NCBI RefSeq assembly: GCF_902362185.1
Contig: NC_044495.1
Span: 39,415,711 to 39,479,710, forward strand
Length of the DNA: 64,000 nt
From: Chanos chanos
Lineage: Eukaryota > Chordata > Actinopteri > Gonorynchiformes > Chanidae
Reading direction: 5' to 3'
This document shows, one piece after another, positions 23,448-56,058 of this stretch. Both the position numbers and the translations under genes were made by a program. Numbering within the stretch: the first letter of the stretch is position 1; each line of letters starts with the position of its first letter. The notes under the pieces were generated by a model. The model was not told the origin of the DNA. It worked only from the letters and a program-made list of their open reading frames with translations, and ran no database searches.

Positions 23448-26400
23448 GGAGAGAGAGAGAGAGAGAGGGAGAGAATGAGAGAGAAGAAGCATATGCGCAC
23501 TTATATTTTGGGTTATTGCTCAGGGATACAACATAAGCCTGAATGTCTTTTGTCTTTTGTTTTCTGTAGGACCTCCTGAAAGCACCTCTACCCAGGCCAT
23601 GCCAACAACCTCCACCCCCACAACCAGCCCTCTTATCCCTACAGAGCCACCAACCTCAACTGCCGTGCCCGTCCGGCCTACTTCACGCCCCCGTCCCAGA
23701 CCCACTCAGCCCTGGGTACCGCCAGTCACCCCCTCCAGGAGGACAAATCACCCACAGCCCACGGAGCGATCAGACCAAGGTCCGCCTGACATCTGTGAGG
23801 GGAACTTTGACACAGTTACTATGCTCAGAGGGGAGATGTTTGTCTTCAAGGTGAGAAAGCTTGGTCTGTATTAAAACTAAAAACCTTAGTAGATTAGACT
23901 GCATGAAAAATACCTTTGAGATGGTAGCTGGGTCAAGGAAAAGGTTGGTCGTTGGTTCAAATCCCAAAAGGAAGCCCAACTCTGTGGCTTTTGTTTTTCT
24001 GGTTTTCTTCAATGTTGAAACAGTCTCTAATTGAATTCCCATAATTAAAGAGAAAAATGTAATAAAGTCCAGGAACTGTTGTTTGAATTATCGAATTTTG
24101 GATATTATATGATATGGATCTAGATTTCATATATCTGTGCATATATTCTTACCTTTACAGGGACGTTGGTTCTGGAGAGTCAGACGAAACAGAGTTCTGG
24201 ATAATTATCCTATGCCCATTTCCTTCTTCTGGACGGGTCTGCCTGAAAACATAGATGCTGCCTATGAACGCCATGATGGAAAATTTGTGTTTTTCAAAGG
24301 TTTGCATCCAGATAAATGCATCTTAAAATATGGCTTACTTACAGCTCTCCTACTCTGACCAATCAAATGCAGACAAACTTTCAGCATTCTAAAATTGACA
24401 GTTGGCATTAAAATGTCCAGAAAGTAGTTTTATTGAAATTAGTCTTCTAAAACAATTGAAGTTAATGTTCTAAAACAGACAGCAGACATTGTTTACGTTG
24501 ACCCGAGGTACGAGTTTATCGGTGTTTGTTGGCGTACGTTCGGCCTTGGCCGATAGCGGCGGTGGTCTCCGTGACTACACATCTGACCGACTGTAACAAC
24601 ACCAGAGATCTTAAATCTTCATATCAGTGCGATGATTAACAAGATTGCCGGCTGCCGTCAAAGAAAAAAAAAGAAGAAAGAAATTGTCCGATATTTCCCA
24701 TGATATGAAACTGTCTCTTTAAAACATCTGCTTCCTCTGTTGTAATTGTCTCTGTCGGCCAGATTATGTCACTTGTAAAACAGTCAGAGCGCTGGGCCTC
24801 TCACAACCTTCCAGCCTCTGGCAGAGGACTGAAGGGGCCAGAGGCATTGCGTCAGCCTGAGCTCCAGATGCTGACTGCTCAGCTTTCAGTTTGAAAAATG
24901 AACCTAAAAAATGGTTGGTGCAACGGACGGCGTAATGCATTCATTCATCAAATTAAACTGCGCCGGTATAGCGAGAGAGAGATTCTTGTTCTTCTTCTTC
25001 TCTCAACATATGGTGAAGCTTACACCGATTTAAGCAGTCTCTATTCATTTTGTTATTACTTTGTAAGATAAGGTACGCTTTTGTGCTGCACAATGAGTTC
25101 TCTGCTGTCTGCAGAAAATCAGAAAAAGAAAAGAAAAAAAAACTGTGATTGTGATGATGTCAGTTCTCCACTTTTTTCATCACGAATCTTCTCTCTCTGC
25201 TCCTTCTCTCTCCGTTCCTGTTCAACCGTTCTCTCTTTCATTGTCCACCTTCCCATCGTCCCTCTCTCTGGCCGTAGGGAGTAAGTACTGGTTGTTTAGG
25301 GAGGCCGATGTGGAGCCCGGTTACCCCCAGGAGTTGTCCCGGTACGGTCAGGGTATGCCCAGCGACCGCATTGACACCGCTGTGTGGTGGGAACCTTCTG
25401 GCTTCACCTACTTCTTCCGAGGAGACAGGTAAACACACATAGGAACTTGTTTAAATGCGCAGGTTCCATTGGATTAGACTGCCATCATGTTGGTATTTGA
25501 TAATGTACAGGTCACTGTAGTATTATATAAATAGTATAAACTGAGTAAGAAAACCATTACTGAAACAGCTTTAAGCAAGATGTTTAGACTGTTGACCTTT
25601 GTAACACATCCCTCATCTAAATATCTCTTACAACAGTGACACCTGTGCTAAGTAGTGGAAACACACATTCTAGATTGGTTACGCCAAATTATTGCCCTGT
25701 GCTTTGACCTCACTCTTCTTGTTTTTTTTTGTTTTCTTTTTTTTGTAGATACTGGCGTTTTAGCGAGGAATCACGTTCGGTGGAGAAAGACTACCCGAAG
25801 CCAATCAGTGTGTGGAGCTCTATACCGTCTTCTCCTAAAGGAGCATTTCTAAGTGACGATGGAGGTTAGTCAAACTCCAGCAGGGAATGGTGCCCAGGAA
25901 AAAGCCTGTCACAAACAAGAGATTTTTACTCCACCACTGAAAGGGGAAACTGTTACTTCATTACTGAAAAAGTCAAACGAAATATGAGCTTTCGCTTGCC
26001 CCTCATTTCCAAGTATTGTCCCGAATCAGTTCAGTCGGGCCTCACTTAACATTATAGCTAATGTGTTTGTGCTTTTTATTGTAGAAAATGTTAACCAGCT
26101 GGAAGCTACTTATATGTGTTACTTTCATAACTACTTATATGACATCAACTGACTTTCAAGCGATCCTGTTTCCTTGTCTGTCACTCAGACTACTTCAGTT
26201 CTAGTAGGGTTAGCTAATATTTTCTGGAAAGCTCCGTTTAAGGAACCATTTTAGGGAAAATAAGAATTTGCTGGCTTAAAAAATGTTCCACTCTTTCACC
26301 TCACATTTTTTACTATTTTATTTTGTTCTCTCCACGCAGTGTACACATACTTCTACAAAGGCACCAAATACTGGAGGTTTAATAACAGACGGATGAAGGT

Positions 26401-26827
26401 TGATCCGGGATACCCAAGATCCATCCTGAACGATTTCATGGGCTGCAGAGTGGATCCGAACCTGGATACGGACTCCAATACAGAACCAGGACAGAAGTGG
26501 CCCGAAGTCGACAAGCCTTCTGTGGATTCTGATCCAAACTGGGACAAGGACCTGGATCAGGACTACAAAGATGACGAAGATGATAATGATGATGACAACG
26601 ACAGTAAGAACGGAGGTGGTGGCGATGAAGATAAGGAGGAAGTGGACGTGGTACTCAGGGTTAAAGAGAGCAATGAACACATCATGACCTTTGTCATGGT
26701 TACCGTGCCTCTAGTGCTGGTGCTATGCATTCTGGGAGTGATCTATGTCATAATCACCACGCTGCAGAAGAAAGAGGCACCCAAAGTATTGGTGCATTGC
26801 AGAAGGTCTCTTCAGGAATGGGTCTGA
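19823..26827 (+). CDS. mmp15: mmp15, membrane-type matrix metalloproteinase
   Basis: A cell-surface zinc endopeptidase that cleaves matrix proteins and activates other MMPs. Exons: 19823-19936, 20976-21124, 21654-21779, 22137-22441, 22675-22836, 23570-23850, 24161-24299, 25278-25428, 25749-25864, 26340-26827; 676 residues in one frame (human MMP15 about 669). Features in order: signal helix near 13-30; propeptide with cysteine switch PRCGVPD (Cys95); furin site RRKR at 111-114; catalytic domain with [11 protein letters not shown] (241-251) and Met259; Pro/Thr-rich hinge 286-355; four-bladed hemopexin domain Cys361-Cys550; acidic stem about 582-615; membrane helix about 630-655; cytosolic tail ending RRSLQEWV, which closely matches the human MMP15 tail RSLQEWV. 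This tail and the hemopexin sequence favour MMP15 over MMP14, MMP16 and MMP24. A teleost a/b duplicate cannot be distinguished here. Confidence 0.94.
21197..21231. repeat. (CATA)n tetranucleotide repeat
   Basis: About nine CATA units in mmp15 intron 2. Confidence 0.9.
23417..23485. repeat. (GA)n microsatellite
   Basis: Imperfect GA repeat in the mmp15 intron before the hinge exon. Frames through it are repeat translations (Arg-Glu) and not coding. Confidence 0.88.
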
Positions 26828-28035
26828 CACTTCATTTCACACATGTTCACATCAAAATATCCACACTCCAGTTCATGCATTAGTGTTTTTTCCCCTCAGA
26901 GACACACCTCTTATACTCCATTATGGTGCTTGACCTAATTCAAGACTGTTTCATAACTGAACATTTGCACTTTCGTGTCCTAACGGTTTTAGTCTTTTTG
27001 GTGGTTCTTTTGTCACACTGTGGTTCTTTTATTTCTGTGTGGACAACAACTATATATGTATGCATTTAATAATTCCTCTGTGTTTTCTCACTGAGCCCGA
27101 TCATTTAGTCTGTACTGTGGGAACCTCGGCAGAATTTTCTAGTCGCAGTTAGGAAAAGAATACGAACCAAGACCTCTCCGCAAGACTTTGGGAGAAATCA
27201 CAGGGTTAAGAATTTGGTCTTAATAAATTGTCTTGCACATACTTAAGAAGGTTTACAGTCTCTGCCTGTGGAGTTTGGCCTGCCTTGCATTACACAGATG
27301 TTGCTGATTTAGGACTTTGGAGAGATGGGGGAGGGGGGGAAGAGACTCACATCCCTGCCAGCATTTCCTTTGCCTGAGTTCCATTAAAGTTTGCCAAAGG
27401 AGAAGAGAAAGGGAGGGGTTGGGGGCGAACAATGGGCGTGGCTCTCCTGGCACCCGGCCATGTGACCTACATACGGCACAGACCATCACTTTTTTTTTTC
27501 GTATCTTTTTCATTATGGAAACTAAAAAAACAGAGAAAGGTGGCTTCCTGAGAGACCTCGCTGTTTTCCCCGTAGGCTGTCTAAGCTTCGAGTCTTTTTT
27601 GTTTATGGGAAGCATTCCCTGCTTCGTGTTTCTGTCTTCTAGTGGCTGAACCCCCTGACCTGTGGTGCTTTGACAGTATTCACTGCCTCCTCTCAGTACT
27701 GTTGAGAATGAACTTGGTTGTTTTTTCTCCCTATGAACCTGGAATTTAAACAGACCCTCCTGCTATGCTCACAATCACACACACACAAAATTGTGCAATC
27801 TCAGCAAAACAGAATGCAAGTCTCCAATTCATTTTTGTTTGTTTGTTTGTGTTTGTCTCCATTCATCAGTTAACACCCTTAGCCTTAAATGCTTTCGGCA
27901 TATTGTTTTTTTTTTTTTTTTGTATAATCTGTTAATATGATTTTTTTTTCTTAGCTTGTTTGTTGAATGATAACGATGGATGAATTTTGTACGGTTTATA
28001 TGATATTGTGCATTTGCATTTTCTATTAACAGTTA

Positions 28036-28104
28036 AATAAATCATGCGGGGCATGTATGGCTTTTACACAGATGTATAATGACATGTAGCTTGTTCACAA
28101 TAAA
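28036..28104 (+). terminator. mmp15 poly(A) signals
   Basis: Two AATAAA hexamers, at 28036-28041 and 28099-28104, lie about 1.2 kb after the mmp15 stop codon. The second merges into an A run. The 3' UTR 26828 to about 28120 contains no further exon that I can see. Confidence 0.55.
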
Positions 28105-28120
28105 AAAAAAAAAAAGAAAC

Positions 28121-31100
28121 TATTTCAGGGAAAAAACAGAAAAAAAAATCAACAGATTCCTGTGTCTTATTTTGTGTTTTACTGTGTGAGGGACTCATAT
28201 CTACCCCTGACATATTTGTCCTCCTCTATATGTTTTGTTTTGAACTTTTCCTTTAAAAACAATCTGAGTATTACATTGCATAATGTCAAACTAAGAAATC
28301 CACTGCTGCTTGACATAAGTTAAAAAGGCAAACAAACAAACAAAAAAACCTACTCTGTCTATTTCCGGGCTGACTCATGTATCTGCTGATCTGTGTTTCT
28401 CTCTTGATCAAACTCTCAAAAGAACTTTATGAGTTTGTTTGTGTTCTTATTCCATTAGCTTGAGTCACTGGCCAAGAGTAGCAGGGAAAGCTGTCCACAG
28501 AATATCCAGTGAAATGTTGCTTTTTATTGTCACAGGAGGTGGTAAAGCAATACAGTTGAACTGTGAAGGTATGCTGAAGACTCGAGCCAGTAGATGGAGA
28601 CTACGGGTTCCAGTCCAGCTGCAGTTCAGAGTGGGGATATTCTCAGAAACAATGCATCCTCTTAAATATTGTAGCCCTATGATCAAAATAGTTCTCATTT
28701 TTGCGTACTTATATACTTAAAACATACACCACAATTCTCTCTTTCTCTGCTATCTTTGTTTACCTCTTTCACCCACCTTCGTCAAAGGCACTTACACATT
28801 ATTGACCTCGTTCACTTTTCTGGACTTTCCTGGAGGAGATTAACGGACTCTTTCTTAGGTTACTTTGTCCAATCATGTGCAAGCACCCCTGTCGTACCAC
28901 ACCGCTGTGCTCGCGCTGGACTCCTGTGGCGATAGCGTTTTCTCCTTGGATTTATCAATCCGTTTTATCTCATTAGGGGGAATTTAGTCCTTTTAGCAGC
29001 TCAGCTCCGTCAACCCATTTCCCCCACCACATCTCCTAGGACAGTTAGAATTGCTAACAGTACACTTCCACCATGCACTGCACAATGCCTGAGGCAAGCA
29101 AGAATGGCCCTCATCAAGCCAAGAAACCGTTTGCATTTTAATCATAGTTTAAACTGAAGGTACAATATAATTATCGTACTATCAACACAATGTTTAGCGG
29201 CAGTGCTACGTTAAGCACAATTTCCTGACCTGCGGTTGCGTGTCATTTCCAGAGTCGGGACACACGTAGTTAAATCAGAAGAGGAACTCGTGTCTGTTTC
29301 TCTAGTGTATTTGTTTATTCACGCCATGTATATGGGAGAAAGTCAGGTTCCTGGTGACGCACTGCCGTGTGTGCTTAAATCCGGGTCTTGGCAAGGGTTC
29401 TAATGGGAATGACAGACTAACATCATAGCCAATTAACCACCTCTTGCGTGATACCAAAAATACGGGAAACGCTCATATACAGGTTTAGCGAATTAACTGA
29501 GGATTTAGTTGCCCGGTGGTTGGAAGGACGTCTTTGTTGTTTATCTAAAATGGCATCATATAGAGCACGCTATGGTGTACGCTGCGGTGGTCCGTCCCAA
29601 ATTGACGGCTGACTGCACTGCACAATTTCACCTCTTTTTGGACTAAGATAGAGATCTAGACACTCTTTTACTGTGACTGTGGCCCCAGAGAGAAGACCTA
29701 CTGGTAACTATTTTGTTTATGTTGGCATTCATAGACAAAGTTAACACTAGTTGAATGCACACTCTAATACACACGTAATCACCCATATTGATAAACTGAC
29801 TTTATTAAATTGAGTTACTGAGATTGGAGCAAGTGGAACTGGGTATAATGTAACAATATGTCCACGGGCTCCTTAAATGAATTCTTGACATTTTAAGACT
29901 TAAATTAGATCATACATGTCATGCAAAAATTAATCACAGTTTCTGCTGATGAGGTTCATGTCAGTAGCGGTTAAATCCTGAACTTTATGGTTGCCCTATG
30001 TTTTTCTTTGCCTAAGAGTAACACGGTCCCCCGAGCCTTAATCCTATCAGCCGAACCCTGCCTCATCTTAATCTGCACTGATCACAGGAGTACGTCCTGC
30101 GCTCTCTCAATCCCTTCGAATGGAATACCGCTGCTGAGGATCCAGGTAAGAAAATGCACTCTTTTATCAAAAGCTTTACCCACGTATTCCACCCGAGTAA
30201 TACATCATACCATGCAAGTGTGCAGTGATAGTGCTGGAGAGGACAGGATTGTTGGAAGTGAGCTAGTTACCAGGTTGATCATTTAATGTGATGTGTCAGG
30301 GTTATGCCTTGCATGGAGAGTTCAGTATTGCTTTAGGTTTAGCTGAATGTGCTTTAAGGAGATTGTGTAATTTGAAAAAGAGACCATTTTCCAGCCTCAT
30401 TTATGTCATTGGATTTTGTCTGTTGACATAGAGTTAATTCTAATCAGGACCTTCTAAAATACTGTAAAAGCGACATGTAAAATTTATAAATGAAACTGAA
30501 AAGCTTTGCATTGTTCAAAGGAACGAGACTTTGTAGCTTTTTAAGCTCCAGTCACTCATACACATGGCTTTGTTCTCCACTGTATGCTTGGCAAGACTGA
30601 ATTTTAAAGCTGAGTTTGAGATGAAACAAGATAGAGTACCAAGAAAAACCCGGTAGATGTGCAGATTAACTAAACAGAAGGAGAGCACAGTTTGAGAACT
30701 CCACCAGGATTATCTGATCTTTGCTTGTTACTCTTGATCTGTCTTAATCCCTCTCCTGACTTAAGTTTTGTTGCGCGACTCAAATCGAAATAAAGACAGC
30801 TGCTTTTGACAAAGTACTGTCACATTATACGAGGGTCGGAATTGTTCTTAACACCTACACTCCAGCTCCAAATGATTTTGCTTCCTTACTCCCTGCCAGT
30901 CTTGTTCAAATGATCTTATCGGTGAACTAGTGTTTATGGAAGGACATGGTTAAAATCGACATTGTTCTATTTCTGCCTCTGTTTTGGAGTTTCCCTGGAG
31001 ACGGGCCTGCTGGACCATCCTTTCACAGGATGTGGAAATGGGAACTTTCCCAGAGTCTCCATTATGTCATTACTTCATTTTCCCCATTCATTAACAACAA

Positions 31101-31465
31101 TCAATCAAAACACCCAGGGTGATGAGATGTCGGTTCATGGGCAATTGGGCTTGCTGAAATAATTAAGTAATAAGTTTAGCAACATGGTTAATTTACCAAA
31201 TAAATAAATTCAACCCAATTCCTGAAGCAGCATTTGTTCTCTGTTCTGAAACATGTGATCTCAACATGGTTCCACTGGAGTTCATTATCTTTTTTATTGT
31301 TTTTCACCAAGGACCAAGTTACCTTGTTTTGAAATACTTATTGTTTCCAGTGATAGTTAACTAGTACAATTAAAAAAAAAGAAAGTCTCCCATTGTTTCT
31401 GTGTATTAAATACCACCTCACTGTTGGTTTGGTTTCATAACCATCATGTCTCTGTCCCCTTCTAG
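28121..31465. promoter_or_regulatory. mmp15-cngb1 interval with candidate 5' UTR exon
   Basis: No protein-coding exon is visible. A sequence ending at 30145 (GAGGATCCAG before GTAAGA) is a good splice donor and may end a non-coding first exon of cngb1, whose first coding exon begins at 31466 right after an acceptor. The cngb1 promoter is therefore probably within this interval, but I could not place it. Confidence 0.35.
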
Positions 31466-31466
31466 G

Positions 31467-51075
<19,609 letters not shown>

Positions 51076-52950
51076 AGGGGGAAAAAGAAAAGAAGAGGCA
51101 ACCCAGGGAGTACTGGTTGAGAAAGATTCTTCTCCTCTTTCCCCTGCTTTTCTGCAGTAGAGTCAGGCCCAGCCAGACAATTAGTTTTCGTCCCCCAAGG
51201 GGTGGTGTGCAGACAGTTTAGGCAAACCTCTCCATCGGAAAGAATTGTACAGTTCAGACAGTCTTCTTGCAGCATCTGCTTACATAAGAGCTGGAATCTC
51301 ATAGGTCCTTTTAAGGATCTGATTTTTTTCTCTCAGTACTTTAACCAAAGCAATCTGTCCTCTTTGCATAATCCTGTGAATAAGTCTCTCTGGAGTCCAA
51401 CCGAAGTCTACTTCATATCCACTGTGAAGACAGGTGTTGAATATTGTTCAGTCCCCCCATAGCTTAAACCTGTGATTGGTCAATCCACAGACATTTGAAT
51501 CTTTTGAGCAATAGTAGACTTAAAGTTTAGAAATCTCTAGGTGAACCCTTCTCTTTGCTCTTTACCGTCTTGATCTCAGAGACAAGTGCCTTAATGAAGC
51601 CTATTTTCTCAAGTCTCATCTACTCCTAAATTAACCCAAGAATAAGACAAACAGTCACAAACCATTTTTTGTTTGTTTGTTTGTTTTGAATTTGAATCCA
51701 CCAGAATTGGCTGGTTTTCAGCTCATAGCTTGCCAAACTGAAGTAATTGCCATGTTGTGAGCGATAGGAAAGCGGTTTTGCTTGCTCTTTTGGCAATTTT
51801 CGGTCTCAAACGCGCCATCTCGACACGTTGTGTTTTCCCATTGGGCTTTGAGAGGCTGAGCCACTTTCCCCATGCTCTGGATTCTTGCCACAAGTGTGAA
51901 TCTCATCCTGACCACCTCTGAACTGGATTCTTCAGTTATATGGGAGGTGTGTCACGGTATGAATCTCCACAGGATCTTCCTTCCTGAATTGCATCCAGAT
52001 GTTGGCAAAAAGTGTTTAGCTTGGCTAATCTAATAAGTGGAAAGATTCCCCTCCTGTGAAATGAAAAGGGAATTTAAGCAGGTATCACAAAGAAGAAGTA
52101 GAGGAAGAAGAAGAAGAAGACATGCTTAAAACAGTTTGTGACAAAAAAAAAAAAATCAAATAGTTGCCTTGTATTTAATAACTTATGAGCTTGATGTGTT
52201 TGAATCTGACTTTGGATTTTTTTTTTTTTTTTTTTTTTTTGAGATGAAAGCTTTTTCACAGTAGTTGCTGAACTTTTAAACGAAATTTCTTGTGTTGGGA
52301 GGAATGTTGTAAATTTTGCAGAAATGTATAAAGGCCACTTACCTGCATTGTCTAGTTTTCCTTTGACCATCGTTTTGTCATGCTTTGCTAACATCTCATG
52401 CAAGGCAATACATTTTGTTTACTGAAGTGATTACACAGTGCTCATCTGTTGCTATGGTTTTTACATTATCTTCATAATCATCATCATCATCATCAACGAC
52501 AACAACTCTAAGACAAATCCTTTCCGAGGAAATAATTAATAGAAGTCAATAAAATCTGTTTTCTGTAATATTGTTTTATTTTTTAGCTAGTCTTTGATTG
52601 TAATGTATTTCCAGCAGCTTAATCTGTTTTCCTTTTTTTGTTGTTCTTCAGGAGCCTCTAAATTCCCTTCATTTGTAGCTTTGTAGATCTGTCATACTAT
52701 TTGAGTCATGTTGCTTTTTACTTGTGAGAGAAATAGGCCTTTTGAGTAATAATTTTGTATATTTTGCAATGATCCTCAACAATGTAGTTGTATAATATTG
52801 TTGTATAATCTTGTACCATACTATACAAGAACCAGCTACCTAAACTGCCAGAGCATCTGTAAATGTTGATATGTATATAACTAGATTATTGAATAAATGG
52901 AGTTTACATTGTTAGGAACCTGTCTGGAGACTTAATTTCAATAAAGTATG
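51076..52950 (+). other. cngb1 3' UTR and poly(A) signals
   Basis: About 1.85 kb without an exon. AATAAA occurs at 52892-52897 and at 52940-52945, the likely cleavage region. It contains AAG and TCA trinucleotide runs and a long T run near 52218-52240. Confidence 0.55.
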
Positions 52951-55900
52951 GTGCTTGTGCCTAATCAGTCGAGTGGACCATATTTTTTTTAAATACTACA
53001 TTTTATATATCTGTAAATTCCAGATGAGTCTTCTTTTTGCTGCAGGCAAAGAAGCAAGTGTGTATTTTAAAATACTGAAATCAAAGATATTGATTTTGGT
53101 CAGTAGGTATGGACTTGTTAACTTGTCATAGTTTCTTTTGGTTTGTCATGCTTTAGAGTTGATTGAGGTGTATAATGTATCATATTTATCATCTTAATCA
53201 TCATCAACATAATCATCAGCATCATCCTCAAATTTATTTGCATAGCATTTAGCAGCAGATTAAAATTCTAATAAGATAGAGACAAGATAATGAAATGATT
53301 ACTGACAGAAGAATTATCACAAATACTGAAGTCAGAATGAAAAAGACTATGTAGAAATATAAACAAATCACTGGAAATGGTCACAGCAATAAAATGAGTA
53401 TGTAAACTATTCATCTTAGTCACGTGCACACAAATGAAACGTGCACACAAGCCAAATCAGAAAGTTAAAAAAAACACACACAAAAAACGCTTTTTTAAAT
53501 TACTGTTCTCATCACATCATCAAACAGAGATGGACAGCGAGACTGGAATAAAGTACACAAATTGCGCTAGATTTCATACGACATTTAAAAACGCGAGAAC
53601 ACATTAGCTTTAATTAACATTAAAATACTCAACAGGGCAAAGGGACCACTGGCATAGTTCATTAACTTCGCTCAGTATTAAGAGTATTAGAATTAGTTTA
53701 TATATGGCTGTGGAGTAAAGTGTTAGAATATTAGAGTTATGATATATGTCTGGGGTTATATTTTTAACATTTAATAAAAGAAACAACTTTCTCGTTCATT
53801 AGTTCATTGCTCACGAGGTTAGATCGGTACAATCATCGAGGTAAGCTGTACTGTAATGTAATAAAAATGAGTTGTAGCCTATTGGAAGTTAAGTACACTG
53901 TTGCTACCTCAGGGTGGCGTCTGAAGCAGTCTTGGCCGTTCCTATCACGAGTGCACCTGTTTTGAGTTCAGTCATGGTGACCACATCATGCGTCCTAATC
54001 GTACTATAGGACTGACATTATCAAATCTGACATTTTTGAAGCGCAACATTGCTTTTTAATATTCACAGGTTAGGTCTCAAACACACACCACAGGAGCCTT
54101 CTTCGTATGCGTGGTTCCTCGATAGTGGAATGACTTTGCAATTCCATCGCCGACTCCCATCATTTTTTAAAGAAACGCCTCAAGAATCCTTACCTCCACA
54201 GCCACAGACAAACCTAGCCCTCCACTATCGACCCCTACCTACTGTCTTGATGGCTCAGATGTCCCCATGCATTACATACACAGCTCTCTATGCTTTATAC
54301 TTCATGGCACTTCCTTATAAATACTATAAATCTATGCTGATGCTTATACTGTCTTGTGTGCACTTAATTTTATGATGTTTATTTCCTTTTTTCTATGACT
54401 GGTACTATTTGGCCATCATTTTTGTGATACTCGATGCCGGAGGTACACGGTAGGTTATATTGTGGAGGCTACTGACCAACGTGTAGTTCACTGCCTTATT
54501 GTCCTTCAGCATTTCTTGCGTTTGTATCTGGTCTGAAACTGAACTTAGTGGCGGCACTTATGCATCTGACAGCTCCTTAATGGCTACATGCTTGGTTTGT
54601 TTTCTGCCTGTTTTAGATGTCAGAAAACAAAAAGTGTCTAGTAAATGTAAATGTAAGAGTCAGTGCAGCCCTATTTCTGATAAATAGTTTTGAATGCATT
54701 TTTTTGTTTTTAAGCGTGAAATACATGTCTTTAAACTAAACTATCGTGTAGGCTGAATCATTCTGAAGACCTGAGACTCAACTGGCACACGACCTCAAAG
54801 AGTTGCAAATATCTGTCATCAACCACTGCACAGGAAAACAGGGAAAGGAAAGAAAATATGTGGTTTCACCACAAAACCGTTGCAGTTTTTATGATTATGA
54901 GTCGTATGATTTGTTGGTCCAAGTGCAGTTCTACTGATCTCACTGACGTACAGTGTTCATTCAATACAGATATCTTTGATTCGATCCCTCATACAGACTC
55001 AGTCCATTTGTCCTCCAAGTCCCTCTAGGTCAAGCAGCAGCGAGATACTACCTGAGAATATTCATTTTGGTTAACACCTCCTTTAACCGTCTGAAGCGCA
55101 AAGAAACCGAGAAACCAGGTCAGTGGCTTGGCTGGGTTCCACCTCTTGTGCATTGCGGTTCAAGATGGTAGTAGGAAAATGACATGTATGGTTATGTATT
55201 CCACTGTGTCACAACGAGTTTTTCGAGCATAATCGCTTATATTTTAATGTATGGGATCTTTCTATGATAGAAATCTTTGTGACTGTTGTCTTACATAAGA
55301 GATGATCTCATATAAGGGGTCCTCTTACAATCTTGCAATGGGCCATTCTTATTTTGTCCAAAACACGAACTAAGCTATCGGGCAGTGAGCGTGAGCATGA
55401 TCAAACGAATTATAAGCAGTCACAGTTGTATCTACTATAAGTCAATTCTTACATGATCAAAACACAGTTTTGAGCTTTAGTCACACCGTCTCATCTAGCC
55501 TCATTTTTCGACTTCTGAAAGCATGTATCATCTTATTTCGTCGGAAAAAAGCCGTTGTCAAAAGTCCCGCTCACCGCATTTACTTCACTTTCGTCTGACT
55601 CAATGCCACGTGACCAAATACGGAAACGATGTGAGTGTACCACACTACTTTCCCATGGAGATGTGTTTCGTATCTCCAGTCAGGTGATGCCTGTGTCAGG
55701 TGATCCTGTTAGATATTTTGAGCTGGCTACCAGCACTGTCCACTCTCGGTCTTGTCGCCATAGGTCAGAGAAGTTAACGGACGGACCTATATGTCGTTAT
55801 GTGTCTGAGTAGTAGCTTAATCAGATGACTGGGTCAAGTCATGAGGTGCGCTGCAAAACAGGAATCGGAGGGAAACTGGTCGTACAGTCGAAGTTATTTT

Positions 55901-56058
55901 GTAGCAAGCCAGTAAGATAGTTAAGACATGTGTTGCTTAGCTTGGTGCTAGCATTGTCTTAGTCCTGATACTTACGTATAGGCAGATGCCGGTCACAAAT
56001 TAAATGACATTACGGTTAGGTTGGCTGTTTAGTTAGTAATATATCGGACCGGATAATA
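52951..56058. other. Intergenic, cngb1 to fbxl9
   Basis: No exon is recognisable. A segment near 54050-54660 ends in AGTAAATGTAAATGTAAGAG, a tail that resembles the end of common fish interspersed repeats, so part of this stretch may be a decayed retroelement or SINE. I cannot name the family. The promoter of the downstream F-box gene should lie in the last kilobase. Confidence 0.4.

Noticed and set aside
23770-24042. tRNA-like SINE with B box GGTTCAAATCC near 23954 in an mmp15 intron
   Set aside because: Only a B-box-like word is present; no convincing A box, tail or second copy was seen.
28439-28720. 93-residue frame between mmp15 and cngb1
   Set aside because: No splice context, no family motifs and an equally long frame on the other strand; probably chance.
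55555-55812. 85-residue frame upstream of fbxl9
   Set aside because: No recognisable domain or splice partners; not in frame with the clear F-box start at 56059.
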